Source: Sipunculus nudus (taxonomy: Eukaryota > Annelida > Sipuncula > Golfingiida > Sipunculidae). From it: 64,000 nucleotides of DNA. Positions 37,370-49,566 of this stretch are shown in pieces; positions within the stretch are counted from its first letter, which is position 1; the number at the start of each line of letters is the position of its first letter. The position numbers were made by a program, and so were the translations under genes. The notes under the pieces were generated by a model. The model was not told where the DNA came from, made no database searches, and worked only from the letters and a program-made list of their open reading frames with translations. The DNA is taken from contig CM049316.1 in assembly GCA_026874595.1 (NCBI GenBank), forward strand, positions 77,967,676 to 78,031,675, in the 5' to 3' direction.

Positions 37370-39591
37370 AAAATTGAGGTTTTTCCTAAATTTCTCAAAG
37401 GAACGAAGTTGCAAAGACCCAGTTTTCGGCTTGGTAGGAGATCTTGGGGACATCTAACATTATGCCGAATTTTGGATTCCTAGGTCTTACGGTTTCATAA
37501 GCCACATCTACGGACGGACGGACGGACGGACAGACAGACGGACGGACGACGGACAATGGACCACGACTATAGCTCAGATGACTTATAGTCAGCTGAGCTA
37601 AAAATAAATGTAATATATTCACTTTGGACTACTTTCACATCAATCTACACACTAGACACAGTAGGAATCTAGATTAATATTATCAACTGCATCTTTGTCT
37701 ATCATTAATTTTCTTCATATGATCCCTAATGATTAGTAATGAATAATGATTTATTTTTTTATCATTAAAATTTCACTGAAAAATATTATAGGTGACTGCA
37801 TAGTGTTATTTGGAATAACATTGACATTGACATTCTATCCATCCATACAACATTCTTACATCATCAGTAACTGCAAGTTAATTTTCTGTTACTCATCAAC
37901 TAACAAATTCCTTTTCTATAAATTTTTCTTTAATTTGTTATAAAAACCAATACAAAATTATTAATTTATTGTTTATTGTTATGTTGTTTTTCAAAACAAC
38001 TACTAGATGAGTTGGGTTGGACACCTGGATCAACTGTGGCTGGGCATTAGCTGCCTGGCTGCCCCAGTGTATGCTTTACTGAAGCATGCATAATCTGATG
38101 AAAGGTCAACAAGGTCAACATACAGGTGACTGAAGAGGGGCTGGATTAAGCCTGGGTCTGACATGGTCTCATAAAAACATTAATAAAAGCTACAATATTT
38201 GGCCAATTTCTTTCAGCTTTCTAAAATACAAAGATGAAATCCTTATGTGTGCATAATATGAAAATTATATCAACAGTGCTCTCAGGAAACAAACGTGCCA
38301 TGGTCAAAGTTGGGCAAAATTTAAGGTACTAATTTTATATTTATACTAACAACTTATAAAATTTGAAAAATTCAGAACTAATTTTTGGTATTCAATTGAA
38401 TCTTGATTAAATAATGTTACATCCCTGACAAAAAAATCTCTAGCTTCAGCAATCCTCTTGTTAAGGGAGTAAATATATTTGATTTTTTAAAAAGTGCATT
38501 ATGTTTGGTCCCATAACTTTAAACAATTACGCAATACTGACATCATTTCTGGCATGTGCATAGTGAATGTATAGAAAAATATGTATATTATATATGATCA
38601 AAGTCAGATCAGTGGTTTTGATATTAGGCAGTCTTACAGTGGAACAATGGGTTATTAATGGAAAAATGAAGTTTTTCATTAAAATTTCGAGGAATTAAGT
38701 CCTAGTGATCAAATTCTTGGCATGGTAGGGGATTTTGGAGACATCTAACTTTATGCTAAATTTAAGGAACTTTGAGCTGAAGCTGGGGAGATTAGCTCTA
38801 GCAAATTGCATAACACTAGCTTGATGTAAACTTGATGTGACATGGTGCTTGAAAACTTGAATAAAATCTACAGTTTTTGATCAACTGGTTTCAAATTTTT
38901 GGAGTTAACAGACAAAATGCTAACAAAAACATGCTGTGAAAATTAAATCCACAGTACATATAGGAAAAAAACGTGCCATGGTCAAACTTGGGCAAAATTT
39001 AAGGTACCAATTTTATATTTTTGCCAATATTTAAAAAAATTAACAGATTTTGATCCAATTTTTGGTATACAATTAAATTTTGATCAGTTCAAGTTGTATT
39101 ACTGAAAAAAGTCCCTATCTTTAACACTTTATGTCTTAAGTGACCAAATATCTTTCCTGATTGATTTTTTTACAAAGTCCATTATGTTTGGGCCCATAAC
39201 TTTTTAAAATTAAATAATACTGACTTTATTTCTGGCATGTACATAGGAACTATATAGAGGAATATTTATGGTAAATATGAAGAAAACCAGATGAGGGGTT
39301 TTGATATTAGGCAGTACTGAAGTGTGAAAATACATTTCTAATAAAAAATTGAGGTTTTTCCTTAATATCTCAAAGGAACGAAGTCCTATTGACCCAATTT
39401 GCGGCATGGTAGGAGATTTTGGGGACATCTAACTGTATGGCGAATTTCAGATGCGCAGGTCCAATGGTGTTGAAACTTGCCTGTCTTACTGACAGACATC
39501 CGGACAGACGGACGGACAGACAGACAGACGGACGGACGACGGACAATGGACCACGACTATAGCTCAGATGACTTATAGTCAGCTGAGCTAA

Positions 39592-40879
39592 TTAGTATTA
39601 TATTTATATACATGTATTTGTCACAGATGTGAATACACTTTGGTGACAACTGTTTTCAGAGTGCTGAACATGACAATAAAACAATAAAATTGTCAACAAC
39701 AAAAAATGAAAATAATGTAAATAAAATATACTATTTTAACCAAGATTTACATGTGTGCAGGATAAAGTATAAATACACAGTCTTTGTTGAGAAATGCTAT
39801 TGGTTTGTTTGGATTCAGAGTTCTTACGATACACCTATTTATGCCTTTCCGGCACCAACTAACATATCATTAATGGTTCTGGCCATGTTTTTTTTTTTTT
39901 AAAGTTAGCACGATGACAGCCATGTATGTGCTGATGACACAAAACTTTCATTTATTACTTGATCATGCCAAGACAGTACAACAGTTCCAGGCCAAAATCA
40001 AGACAGAACAAAATAATCCATTTTCCAATTAACCTGGGTAGGTCTATCCATAAAAACACAAACATTTTTTTTATTACAAAATAGGAATGTGAAACATAAT
40101 AAAATATAATAAAACTTATAAATGATATGTCCCAGTCCTACGGGGGGAGGGGGGGGGGGGAGCTTAATGATAATGCCAACAATACTGGTCAAGTTGTACG
40201 TACCTGACTGACCTTACCACCTATGTCCTAATTACCTGCTGATCTGATTCTGCTGGTCACCCTGGTTACCATTTCTGGGTGTGGTCAGTACTAATAACTG
40301 AGTGCTGGTGTACAGGTATATATACATCTACCTGAGCATTGAACACTCCACACTAACAAGTTATAGATTCTGCCAGCTCTAAGTACTGTAATGGCTGTAC
40401 TTCTTTGTGCTGATGAGCAAATATATGTAACAATACTTAACGAGCAGTAAGAGAACAATGGGCTTTATATTTGACAAAGCATGCCTGCGTGTTTTGAATA
40501 GTCTGCTCAATTACTGCTGGCTCTATTACTGCCACAAAATGTTACAAAAGAGGCTGAAAAAATGTTGATCCCAGTGTGCAGGTAGATATTAATTTGACTG
40601 GAATGATAACTATATCACTGTGTAATTAGGCTAAAACCTACCTCCCAGTCAATGATAGCAACCACTGTTTATGCCTGTGGGCCTTAACTATATCAACTTC
40701 AATGATGCCACACAATGACCGTGCACATATCATGATATCTAATGTTTTCATTGGCAAAACCTGGAGGTTATGTGTTCATCTGGGTTTGGTTGTTTGTTGA
40801 TTTGTCTGTTTAGAAGTATAACTAAAAGCTATAAACTAACCTAAACTGATTTCTATGAAAATTTGTAAGGTCTTGGCTT
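39592..40879. other. Unassigned AT-rich DNA
   Basis: Contains a poly-T run (39,887-39,900) and a poly-G run (40,143-40,160). No gene or element ends are recognised. Confidence 0.4.
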
Positions 40880-41130
40880 ACAGTTTTAGCTGTAGTGGTC
40901 TGTCATATCCAAAAGATTAAGCATCACATATCAGCACATGTACACAATTTTTGGTTTTGGCTGTAGAGGTCTGTAAGGTCCAAACACTGGTAAATCATCA
41001 CCAATCAGCAGTTGTACTGGTAAATTTTTTTGGTTTTAGCTGTTGTGGTCTGTCAGAAACAACCATACATCACAATGCCACCAGAGCAATGTAAATGTTT
41101 TGAGTTTTAGCAGCTGTGGTCTGTAAAACT
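40880..41130. repeat. About 72-bp degenerate tandem repeat, 4 copies
   Basis: GTTTTAGCTGTAGTGGTCTG-like blocks recur at about 40,883, 40,953, 41,032 and 41,103, each followed by a diverged ATCACATATCAGCA-like segment. Confidence 0.75.
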
Positions 41131-42343
41131 TCTCCACCAGTCATCATACCTACACAGGACACCCTGACTCATACAGTGAGGGACTCTGATGAGTCATTTG
41201 ACCCTCACTACAATACAGAAATAAGGGACATGCTAGCTCACAATGTCACTCCCTTTTTATTAGTACCAGGTCAAAAATGTACACAATCAGTTGACAGAAA
41301 TCACAGCACTGCGCTGCTGACTGATAGGTCACTGACACCAGACTGAAGGCCATTCTTTCTGTATTAAGCACCTGCACCACATATGGTTTCAATATGTCAT
41401 GTTTTAGTGCTATCATATTTAATCATACACTTCTTACCACACAGCCTGAAACAGACCGACAAATATTGTTAAGGCTGCAACTTCCATATGTATATGTATG
41501 AATGAATCAGTGTTACAGTGATTTTAATACCAGGGTTTCAGCAGGACTCAGAAGATCTACTGTTGTCTGTGCAGGAACTAAACAATTACCTAACTGCATA
41601 ATTATAAAGTCATCTATATGCCACCTGTTGTATGCTATCATGTTATAACAGACCATTGTGTATATATATTAAGAATTTAGCTGAATCTTCATTATATCAG
41701 CTATTAAACACTGCTTGTAAGTTGTGATGTTATTAATGGCCATTCTGTTTTTTATGTATACTATATGTCTAACCAAAACCTTAGATACACAAAATGTAAA
41801 TATAAATCTATGTACCAGCTTGATTATGACATCAAAAGAACCACTATTTTGATACCAGAATGTGTTAAACAAGGCCTTGACAAAAAAGTATTCAGAACTA
41901 TAAGGGCTGTCTTTATACATATACAGGTCCTGGCTGTGAGGCCACATATGTCACATCTCCGAAGCCATAAAGTCACTTAATTGAGTCAAACAGAATGATA
42001 AAAACATACCTCACATCAACACTTTCTATCTGAGATCCTTTTGTCATATAAAAACAAAAATTTTAAAATTTTACAGGCATCATCTAAAAAATAAACATAT
42101 ATTTTTAAAAGTTAACATATCTGTACCTAGGCACCCAGTTCACAGTACCTGTACCACCTGGACATCATGAGTGTTAAGTACCTAGAGGTCTGGAACCTGT
42201 GCAAGGGACTAAAATATTTCACTAGCTGTACCAGGTCAAAATATACTAAAAGTATTTATGATATGATACTGGAAATGGATATGCTGACTTGCTTGTAGAT
42301 GAAATGTATGCTGTGACTATTACTTATTCAAAATTCTTTAAAT
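41131..42343. other. Unassigned AT-rich DNA
   Basis: No supported feature on either strand. Confidence 0.4.
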
Positions 42344-42939
42344 AACAAGTAACCCATAGGTCATGTCGCTCAGTTGAATTTTGGAAAATATTGGCAAAGC
42401 TTACACGAAAAAACGTGCCGTGGCCTTAGTTGGGCAATATTTAAGGTATTGATTTTATATATATGCTAATAACTTAAATAAATTGCAAAATTCAGATCTA
42501 ATTTTCAGTATACAATAAAATCTTGATTAAATGAAGTTATATCCCTAAAAAAAGTCTCTAGGAGTAGCACCAGCAATTCTTATGTTAAGTGAGTAAATAT
42601 ATTTCCTAATTTTTTTCAAGTAGCATTATGTTTGGGCCCATAACTTCAACAAATTACGCCATAATGACCTCACTTTTGGTATGTACATAGGAAATGTATG
42701 GAAGAATATATAAATATTAACCATGATCAAATTCAGATCAGTGGTTTTAATATTAAGCAGTCTTGAATTGTAACAATGGGTTTTAATGGTAGGAGGTTTT
42801 GGGGACATCTAACTGTATGCAAAATTTTGGATTCTTAGGTCCAACGGTGTCAAAACGTGCCCTGTTAACGGCCGGATGGACAGACAACAGACAAACGACC
42901 ATGACTATAGCCCAGATGACTTACAGTCAGCTGAGCTAA
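42344..42939 (-). mobile_element. Element C5: 0.6-kb deletion derivative of family C
   Basis: Both family C ends are present: the AGCTCAGCTGACTGTAAG hairpin at 42,905-42,939 and AACAAGTAACCCATAGGTCA at 42,344. The body is only 596 bp and keeps a single internal unit (TTGGGCAATATTTAAGG near 42,430). An internal deletion also removed the block around the ATATCTCGAAGGAACGAAGTC motif. A short copy with intact ends shows that mobility depends on the ends. Confidence 0.75.
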
Positions 42940-43089
42940 AAATTAAATATTATCTTTACCTGTATCCGGGTACTTTAGTACCAAGGTACTTTCGGAAATT
43001 CCTATACCTGAACCTGTACCTCACTATCTTATAAACTTGTTCCTGCACCTAACTACTTCTGATTGTACCAGTAATTCTGGTTATGAAAA

Positions 43090-43427
43090 TTCTTATAACG
43101 TCCCCGTGAAGGATGTATGAACTTGTTTATCAACAACTTGTTTGTAAAAACAGCAATGTTGACAAACGGGGAAAAACATGTATTCTAAGGTGGTAGGTTG
43201 CATATATGAGGAGGTAGAAGGGTCACTTGTTGCATAAGTGCCACTTGCAAAGCCCTTGCTTATCTGACTTGCCACCAGATGCCCTTGTTGAATTTGTTTT
43301 GATTCTTTTGGTGGGCCCCAAAATATTGTAAACACATAGATAATAATAAAATAAGCATCCCATGTATGGTGATATCAACGTTTTCTGGCCTATTTTTATA
43401 AAAGCTCCAAGGGATTACCTTATTAAA
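43090..43427. repeat. Dispersed repeat family E, copy 2
   Basis: CCACCAGATGCCCTTGTTGA, then TTTTGGTGGGCCCC, and a tail near GGGATTACCTT place it with copies at 14,985 and 50,880. Element B2 begins directly after it. Confidence 0.5.
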
Positions 43428-44192
43428 CTAGAATACGGGTAGTCGACATAAAATCAGAAAAGCTATCCAGGATGTATACGCATGCCGAATTTCAGGTGAA
43501 TTAGTCAAGTCACTGCAGAGATATGAGTGATTTTAACCCAAGGCAGATGAACAGATGGACACTGTGCAAACATGGTTGCAGGTGGCGCCACCATTTTTTG
43601 TGTATGTTATAAAGCTCTCCAAGGGCTACATTTGTGCAAAAAAATTTTCCTGATCGGTCAAACGGTTCCCGAGATATTAGCTTGGATGTCTGCAGCGTAA
43701 ACGTGAATGTAGGTGGCGCCACCTGTCATAAAATCAGAAAAGCTATCCAGGATGTTTACGCATGCCGAATTTCAGGTGAATTAGTCTAGTCACTGCAGAG
43801 ATATGAGTGATTTTAACCCAAGGCAGACGAACAGATGGACACTGTGCAAACATGGTTGCAGGTGGCGCAACCATTTTTGGTATATGTTATTAAGCTCTCC
43901 AAGGGCTACATTTGTGCAAAAAAATTTTCCTGATCGGTCAAACGGTTCCCGAGATATGTGGGTTTATGTGTGGAAACAGACGCACAAACGGACGCAGAGC
44001 GCAGAGGAAAGGTCAGAGGTCAAAACAAAATCGGGGCGCAGCAGTTCACATGTGACCCGAACATAATCCCGGGTTTCGAAAAATTCTGCCCAGCGGTTAC
44101 GGAGGAGTTCTCCGGACACCTACGCGGCGGCGGCGGCGGTGGCGTGCAGCTGAAAACATAGTATCCGCAAAACTCTGTTTTGGCAGATACAA
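43428..44192 (-). mobile_element. Element B2: short Helitron/Helentron-like element, 765 bp
   Basis: On the minus strand it starts TTGTATCTGCCAAAACAGAG after an A and ends CGTATTCTAG before a T. The 5' hairpin matches B1. The body has about two tandem units (repeats at 43,441 and 43,732), each with GGTGGCGCCACC or a one-base variant. A GCG-triplet run (44,124-44,140) lies close to the 5' end, as in A1, A2 and A3. It is non-coding. Confidence 0.7.
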
Positions 44193-44455
44193 TAAAAGTC
44201 AGATAGGTGATTGGGCCCCATTAAAATGACTACAAGAGAAAAATTGATCTTTGGAACAGATTTAGTATGTCCCCAGCCTGATGTGGGAATAGCTGGAAAA
44301 AAAGTTGTGAATACATGTATAAAATTAAGATGGGTCAATGTCACACACCAAGATTACCTCTGTGACCTTGAAAACTGCATGAAGATCATCCATATTTGAA
44401 CTTAACCTAGCCCTTCAGGAGGTATGTCAATGCTGAAAGTTTGGTGACTGTGCCT

Positions 44456-44510
44456 CAAATTCTTTATGAGTTATTGTGTAAACATTACACAATAACTCAT
44501 AAAGAATTTG
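44456..44510. repeat. Perfect 25-bp-arm hairpin inside repeat D
   Basis: The arm 44,456-44,480 (starts CAAATTCTTTATGAG) is the exact reverse complement of 44,486-44,510, with loop AACAT. The left arm is the normal D-unit sequence and the right arm is an inverted copy of it. It probably arose by template switching. Confidence 0.95.
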
Positions 44511-44694
44511 GGTTGACATCTTTAAGCATTATCACCCCTGTGACCTTGAAATATTTGTCAAGGTCATCCATGTTTAAACTTTACCTAGCATTTGATAAGG
44601 TGCATCAATGCTATAAGTTTGGTGACTGTACCACAAATTCTTTTTGAGTTATTGCGTTAACATCATTTAACCGTTATTGTCACTGTGACCTTGA

Positions 44695-47600
44695 AAAAGG
44701 GACCTATGGGTCATGATGCTCAGCTGTTATAAATGATAAAAAAATAAAAAAATATTTTTTAGAAATGAGGCACATGCTGGTTTTGTGTGGTAATAAATAT
44801 AAGCTGTATTATGAGTTGTGGGTGTTTAGCTTATGTATGATTTTGATAGTATCTTTGGAGACAGGGAAGAGGATTGATTTCATTTATTTTATTAACAAAT
44901 GGAGTGCTATTGTCACACAGATTTTGACTTGGCCATATAACTTATAAGCAGAACATATAATATAAGAGTTTAACTATTTATTGAAAAAATGACAAATATT
45001 GTCCCAAATATAATTTTTATTAAAAATAATAAGAGAATCATATGATTTTTTAAAATAAAATATAACTGATATGATTATTAAAATAATATTGAAGAATATA
45101 TTCATGAATGCATTCATGAATACATTTTGAAAGTATTTGCACGAGTATTCATATACTTTCATTTTTACCTGAATTCCCATTCTTTATGCGAGAAATTTTA
45201 TAATGGAGTACATAATCATATTCGTATTTAAATACAATTACAAAGTATTTGCACCATGTCTGGTATTTATTCAGTTTTCACCAAACAATGATTTTGAGAA
45301 TCCAGAATATACAAAATTCACACATTTAAATAATGATCATAAGTACCTGTTTTATGGCTTTTATTTATATTAAAAAATAACTGTAAACTAGATATTTCTT
45401 GGCACCGCAGGTGCCACAGTATCGCCAGACAATTAATCCCCCCCCCCTTTAAGAATAGGCCCCCCATCTTCAGCAACAATTAATATCAGACCACACTCAT
45501 AGAAAAGGTCATTCTCATAGAAAAGGTCATGATCCAAATTTCAATATATATCAACCCCTAACCCATGTCTATGTATATGCAAGAAATCTGTCCATTAGTT
45601 TTTGACTTATAATGCTCACAGTACTGTTAAGTGGCAATGATGGGGTATTAAACGGCACGAAAACAAGTAAAAGAATAACAGGTGGCACCACCTGTTTCCC
45701 GTACATGACAACACTATCCAAGATCTTCGTTCAAGTTGATTTTTGGACCAATCAATGCATCCCTTATTGAGAAATTAATGATTTTGTGTGATTTTCACCA
45801 TATATGGCAATATTCAAGGTCAAGGCCACTCTAATAGGAAAGGTCATGACCCTAATTTATATATACATTATCCCATAACCTATGTCTATGTATATGCATA
45901 ATATGAAAGAAATCTGTCCATTAGTTTTTGACTTATAATGCTCACAGGTTATAAATGTACTGTTAAGTGGCAATGATGGGGTATTAAACGGCACAAAAAC
46001 AAGTAAAAGAATAACAGGTGGCGCCACCTGTTTCCGGTACATGACATTACTATCCAAGATCTTGGTTCAAGTTGATTTTTGGACCAATGCATGCATCCCT
46101 TATTGAGAAATTAATGATTTTGTGTGATTTTCACCATATATGGCAATATTCAAGGTCAAGGCCACTCATTGGAAAGGTCATGACCCCAATTTATATATAC
46201 ATTATCCCATAACCTATGTCTATGTATATGCATAATATGAAAGAAATTTGTCCGTTAGTTTTTGACTTATAATGCTCACAGGACTGATAAATGGCAATGA
46301 TGGGGTATTAAACGGCACCAAACAAGTAAAAGAATAACAGGTGGCGCCACCTGTTTCCGGTACATGACAATACTTTCCAAGATCTTCGAACATGTTGATT
46401 TTTGGACCAATGCATGCATCCCTTATTGAGATATTAATGATTTTGTGTATTTTTCACCATATATGGCAATATTCAAGGTCAAGGCAACTCTAATAGGAAA
46501 GGTCATGACCCCAATTTATATATACATCATCCCATAACCCATGTCTATGTATATGCATAATATGAAAGAAATCTGTCCATTAGTTTTTGACTTATAATGC
46601 TCACAGGTTATAAATGTACTGTTAAGTGGCAATGATGGGGTATTAAACGGCACGAAAACAAGTAAAAGAATAACAGGTGGCGCCACCTGTTTCTGGTACA
46701 TGACGTTACTATCCAAGATCTTCGGTCAAGTTGATTTTGGACCAATGCATGCATCCCTTATTGAGAAATTAATGATTTTGTGTGATTTTCACCATATATG
46801 GCAATATTCAAGGTCAAGGCCACTCTCATAGGAAAGGTCATGACCTCAATTTAAATAAACATCATCCCATAACCCATATCTATGTATTTGCATAATATGA
46901 AAGAAATCTGTCCATTAGTTTTTGATTTATAATGCTCACAGTACTGTCAAGTAGCAATTTTGGGGATATTAAACGGCATGAAAACAAGTAAAGAATAATA
47001 GGTGGCGCCACCAGTTTCTGGAACATGACAACCCTATCCATGATCTTCCATCAACTTGATTTTGGGATCAATCCATGCACGTTTTCTTGAGATATTTAAG
47101 AATTTGTGTGATTTCCCCAAAATTGGACCTATTCAAGGTCAAGGTCACTCTCCTAGTTGAGGTCATGACCTCATTTTAAATAGGCGTCGTCCTCTCACCC
47201 ATATCTATACATATACCAAGTTTGGTAAAGATCCGTGAAATATTTTTTGAGTTATTGTGTCCAAAAGAAATCTCTGCGGCGGCGGCGCAACCGTGCCTAA
47301 ACCATAGTATCTCCAGACTGTCTGGCGATACAAAAAATCATTTTGGACTAATTTCACATCAATGTACACACTAGACACAGTAGGAATCTAGATTAATATT
47401 ATCAACTGCATCTTTGTCTATCATTAATTTCCTTCATATAATTCCTAATGATTAGTAATGAATAATATGATTTACTTCTTTATCATTAAAAATGAACTGA
47501 AAAATGCCATAGGTGACTGCATGGTGTTATTTGGAATATGTGACATTCTACCCATCGATACAAGATTCTTATATCATCAGTAACTGCAAGTTAATTTCCT

Positions 47601-49245
47601 GTTATTATAAACTAACAAATTCCTTTTCTATTTTTCTTTTATTTGTTATTAAAAACCAAGAAAAAATTATTAATTTATTGTTTATTGTTATGTTGTTGGT
47701 TAAAACTACTAGATGAGTTGGGTTGGACACCTGGATCAACTGTGGCTGGCCATAAGCTGCCTGGATTCTCGCCTCAAGCGTGCATAATTTGATGAAAGGT
47801 CAACAAGGTCAACATACAGGTGACTCAAGAGGGGCTGGAGAGAGCCAAAGTCTGACAGGGTCTCATAAAAAACATTAATAAAAGCTACAATATTTGGCCA
47901 ATTTCTTTCAGCTTTCTAAACTAAAAAGCTGAAATCCTTATGTGTGCATGATATGAAAATTATATCAACAGTGCTCTCAGGAAACAAACGTGCCATGGTC
48001 ACAGTTGGGCAAAATTTAAGGTACTAATTTTATATTTATACTAATAACTTATAAAATTTGAAAAATTCAGAACTAATTTTGGGTATTCAATTGAATCTTG
48101 ATTAAATAATGTTACATCCCTGACAATAAAATCTCTAGCTTCAGCAATGCCCTTGTTAAGGGAGTAAATATATTTCTTGATTTTTTACAAAGTGCATTAT
48201 GTTTGGGCCCATAACTTAAAAAAAATACACAATACTGACATCATTTCTGGCATGTGCATAGCGAATGTATAGAAAAATATGTATATTATATATGATCAAA
48301 GTCAGATCAGTGGTTTTGATATTAGGCAGTCTTAAAGTGTAACAATGGGTTTTTAATGGAAAAATGAAGTTTTTCATTGATATCTCGAAGGAATTAAGTC
48401 CTAGTGACCAAATTCTTGGCATGGTAGGGGATTTTGGAGAAATCTAACTGTATGCCAAATTTAAGGAACTTAGAGCTGAAGCTCGGGAGCTGAGCTCTAG
48501 CAAACTGCATAACACTAGCAATATGTGACATGGTGCTTGAAAACTTGAATAAAATCTACAGTTTTTGATCAACTGGTTTCAAATTTTTGGTGTTAACAGT
48601 TGAAATGCTAACAAAAACATGCTGTGAAAATTAAATCCACAGCAGTTACAGCAAAAAAACGTGCCATGGTCAAAGTTGGGCAAAATTTAAGGTACCAATT
48701 TTTTATTTTTGCTAATATTTTAAAAAATTTAAAAGATTTTGATCTAATTTTGGGTATACAATTTAATTTTGATTAATAAAAGTAATATTACTGGAAAAAA
48801 AGTGCTTAGCTTTAACAAGTTTTGTGTTAAGTGATAAAATTTCTTTCCTGATTATTTACAAAATGCATTATGTTTGGGCCCATAACTTTTTTAAATTATA
48901 TAATACAGACCTAATTTCTGGCATGTACATAGGAATTATATAGAGGATTATTTATAGGAAATATGAGGAAAAACAGATGAGTGGTTTTGATATTAGGCAG
49001 TCCTGAAGTGTGAAAATAGGTTTTTAATAAAAAATTGAGGTTTTTCCTTAATTTCTCAAAGGAATGAAGTCGCAAAGACCCAGTTTTCGGCTTGGTAGAA
49101 GATCTTGGGGACATCTAACATTATGCTGAATTTTTGATTCCTAGGTCTTACGGTTTCAAAACGTGCCACATCTACGGACGGACGGACGGACGACGGACAA
49201 TGGACCACGACTATAGCTCAGATGACTTATCGTCAGCTGAGCTAA
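44695..49245 (-). mobile_element. Element C6: family C element inserted in D, split by A3
   Basis: C6 is 44,695-45,387 plus 47,334-49,245, about 2.6 kb. The hairpin 5' end is at 49,211-49,245 (with one change, CGTCAG). The 3' end is slightly eroded (AAAAGGGACCTATGGGTCA instead of AACAAGGGACC). It contains the two ~680-bp repeats (CGTGCCATGGTC near 47,988 and 48,659) and a short GGAC microsatellite. It entered D with no target duplication. Confidence 0.8.
45388..47333 (-). mobile_element. Element A3: complete, divergent Helitron/Helentron-like element, 1,946 bp
   Basis: Minus-strand ends are TTGTATCGCCAGACAG and, at the 3' side, TGGCGATAC, the hairpin GGCACCTGCGGTGCC, nine bases and CTAG. The hairpin and spacer length are identical in layout to A2. 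The empty site is in C3 and C4 (CTGTAAAAAATTCATTTTGG); the filled site fits insertion with no target duplication. The core differs from A1 and A2: about 330-bp tandem units marked by ACAGGTGGCGCCACCTGT (near 45,677 as a variant, 46,012, 46,336 and 46,673), ending in a unique zone similar to A1 and A2. It is non-coding. Confidence 0.82.
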
Positions 49246-49566
49246 AAATACATCAAGGTCAGCCATGTTTAAACTTGACCTAGTCCTTGATAAGGTGCAC
49301 CAATGCTGTAAGGTTGGTGACTGTATCTCAAATTCTTTTCGAGTTATTCTTCTTTTAACATTATCACCCTGTAACCTTGAAAATATGTCAAGGTCATTCA
49401 TGTTCAAACTTGAACTAGCCCTTGAGAAGGTGCATCAATGCTGCAAGTTTCATGACTAAACCTCAAACTCATTTTGAGTTATTGCATTAACAACTGTGTG
49501 ACTGACAGACAGATGGACGGACGAAAATACGGACGGATGCTCACATTTCTATGTCGTGGTGGCGAG

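Larger units (their letters stand above)
30329..37601 (-). mobile_element. Element C3: inserted in C2, itself split by A2 and C4
   Basis: C3 is 30,329-30,956, 32,988-34,743 and 37,370-37,601, about 2.6 kb without inserts. The short piece 37,370-37,601 looks like a tandem copy of the end of C4, but it is the missing end of C3: it resumes at AAAATTGAGG exactly where C3 was cut (AGGTTTTTAAT). The total length agrees with C2, C4 and C6, which supports this reading. Minus-strand open frames beginning MSPKSPTMP or MSPRSPTKP recur in all C elements and are not conserved as proteins. Confidence 0.8.
29651..39591 (-). mobile_element. Element C2: outermost family C element, split by C3
   Basis: C2 occupies 29,651-30,328 and 37,602-39,591, about 2,668 bp once the inner insert is removed. 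Its left piece stops at ATGTTAAA and its right piece resumes with AAATAAATGTAA. Joined, these match the uninterrupted family sequence (for example 35,411-35,440) base for base in length, so C3 entered without a target duplication. The right end carries the 5' hairpin (AGCTCAG-A-TGACT) and a GGAC microsatellite. The left end carries AACAAGGGACCCATGGGTC. It has two ~680-bp internal repeats, one near 38,300 and one near 38,975. Confidence 0.8.
44330..49566. repeat. Repeat D (about 155-bp units), split by element C6
   Basis: D occupies about 44,330-44,694 and 49,246-49,566. Units contain TGACCTTGAAA, CAAGGTCATCCATGTTTAAA, AAGGTGCATCAATGCT and AATTCTTTTTGAGTTATTG. There are about four units in all, two on each side. 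After unit four comes GTGTGACTGACAGACAG, a GGAC-rich stretch and GTCGTGGTGGCGAGACAAAAA. The left piece stops at CCTTGA and the right piece resumes at AAATACATCAAGG. Joined, they equal the intact unit junction at 49,374-49,392 in length. The family could be another terminal-hairpin element, but I cannot fix its left end. Confidence 0.65.

Noticed and set aside
37370-37601. Tandem duplication of the C4 end
   Set aside because: It is better explained as the end of C3, since it resumes exactly at the point where C4 interrupted C3 and gives C3 its full length.
37160-37622. VRPSVCPSVRPSV-type peptides
   Set aside because: Translation of the GGAC/GACA microsatellite near the family C 5' end.
44456-44510. 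microRNA precursor
   Set aside because: The stem is short and perfectly paired, lies inside a repeat and is best explained as a recent inverted duplication.
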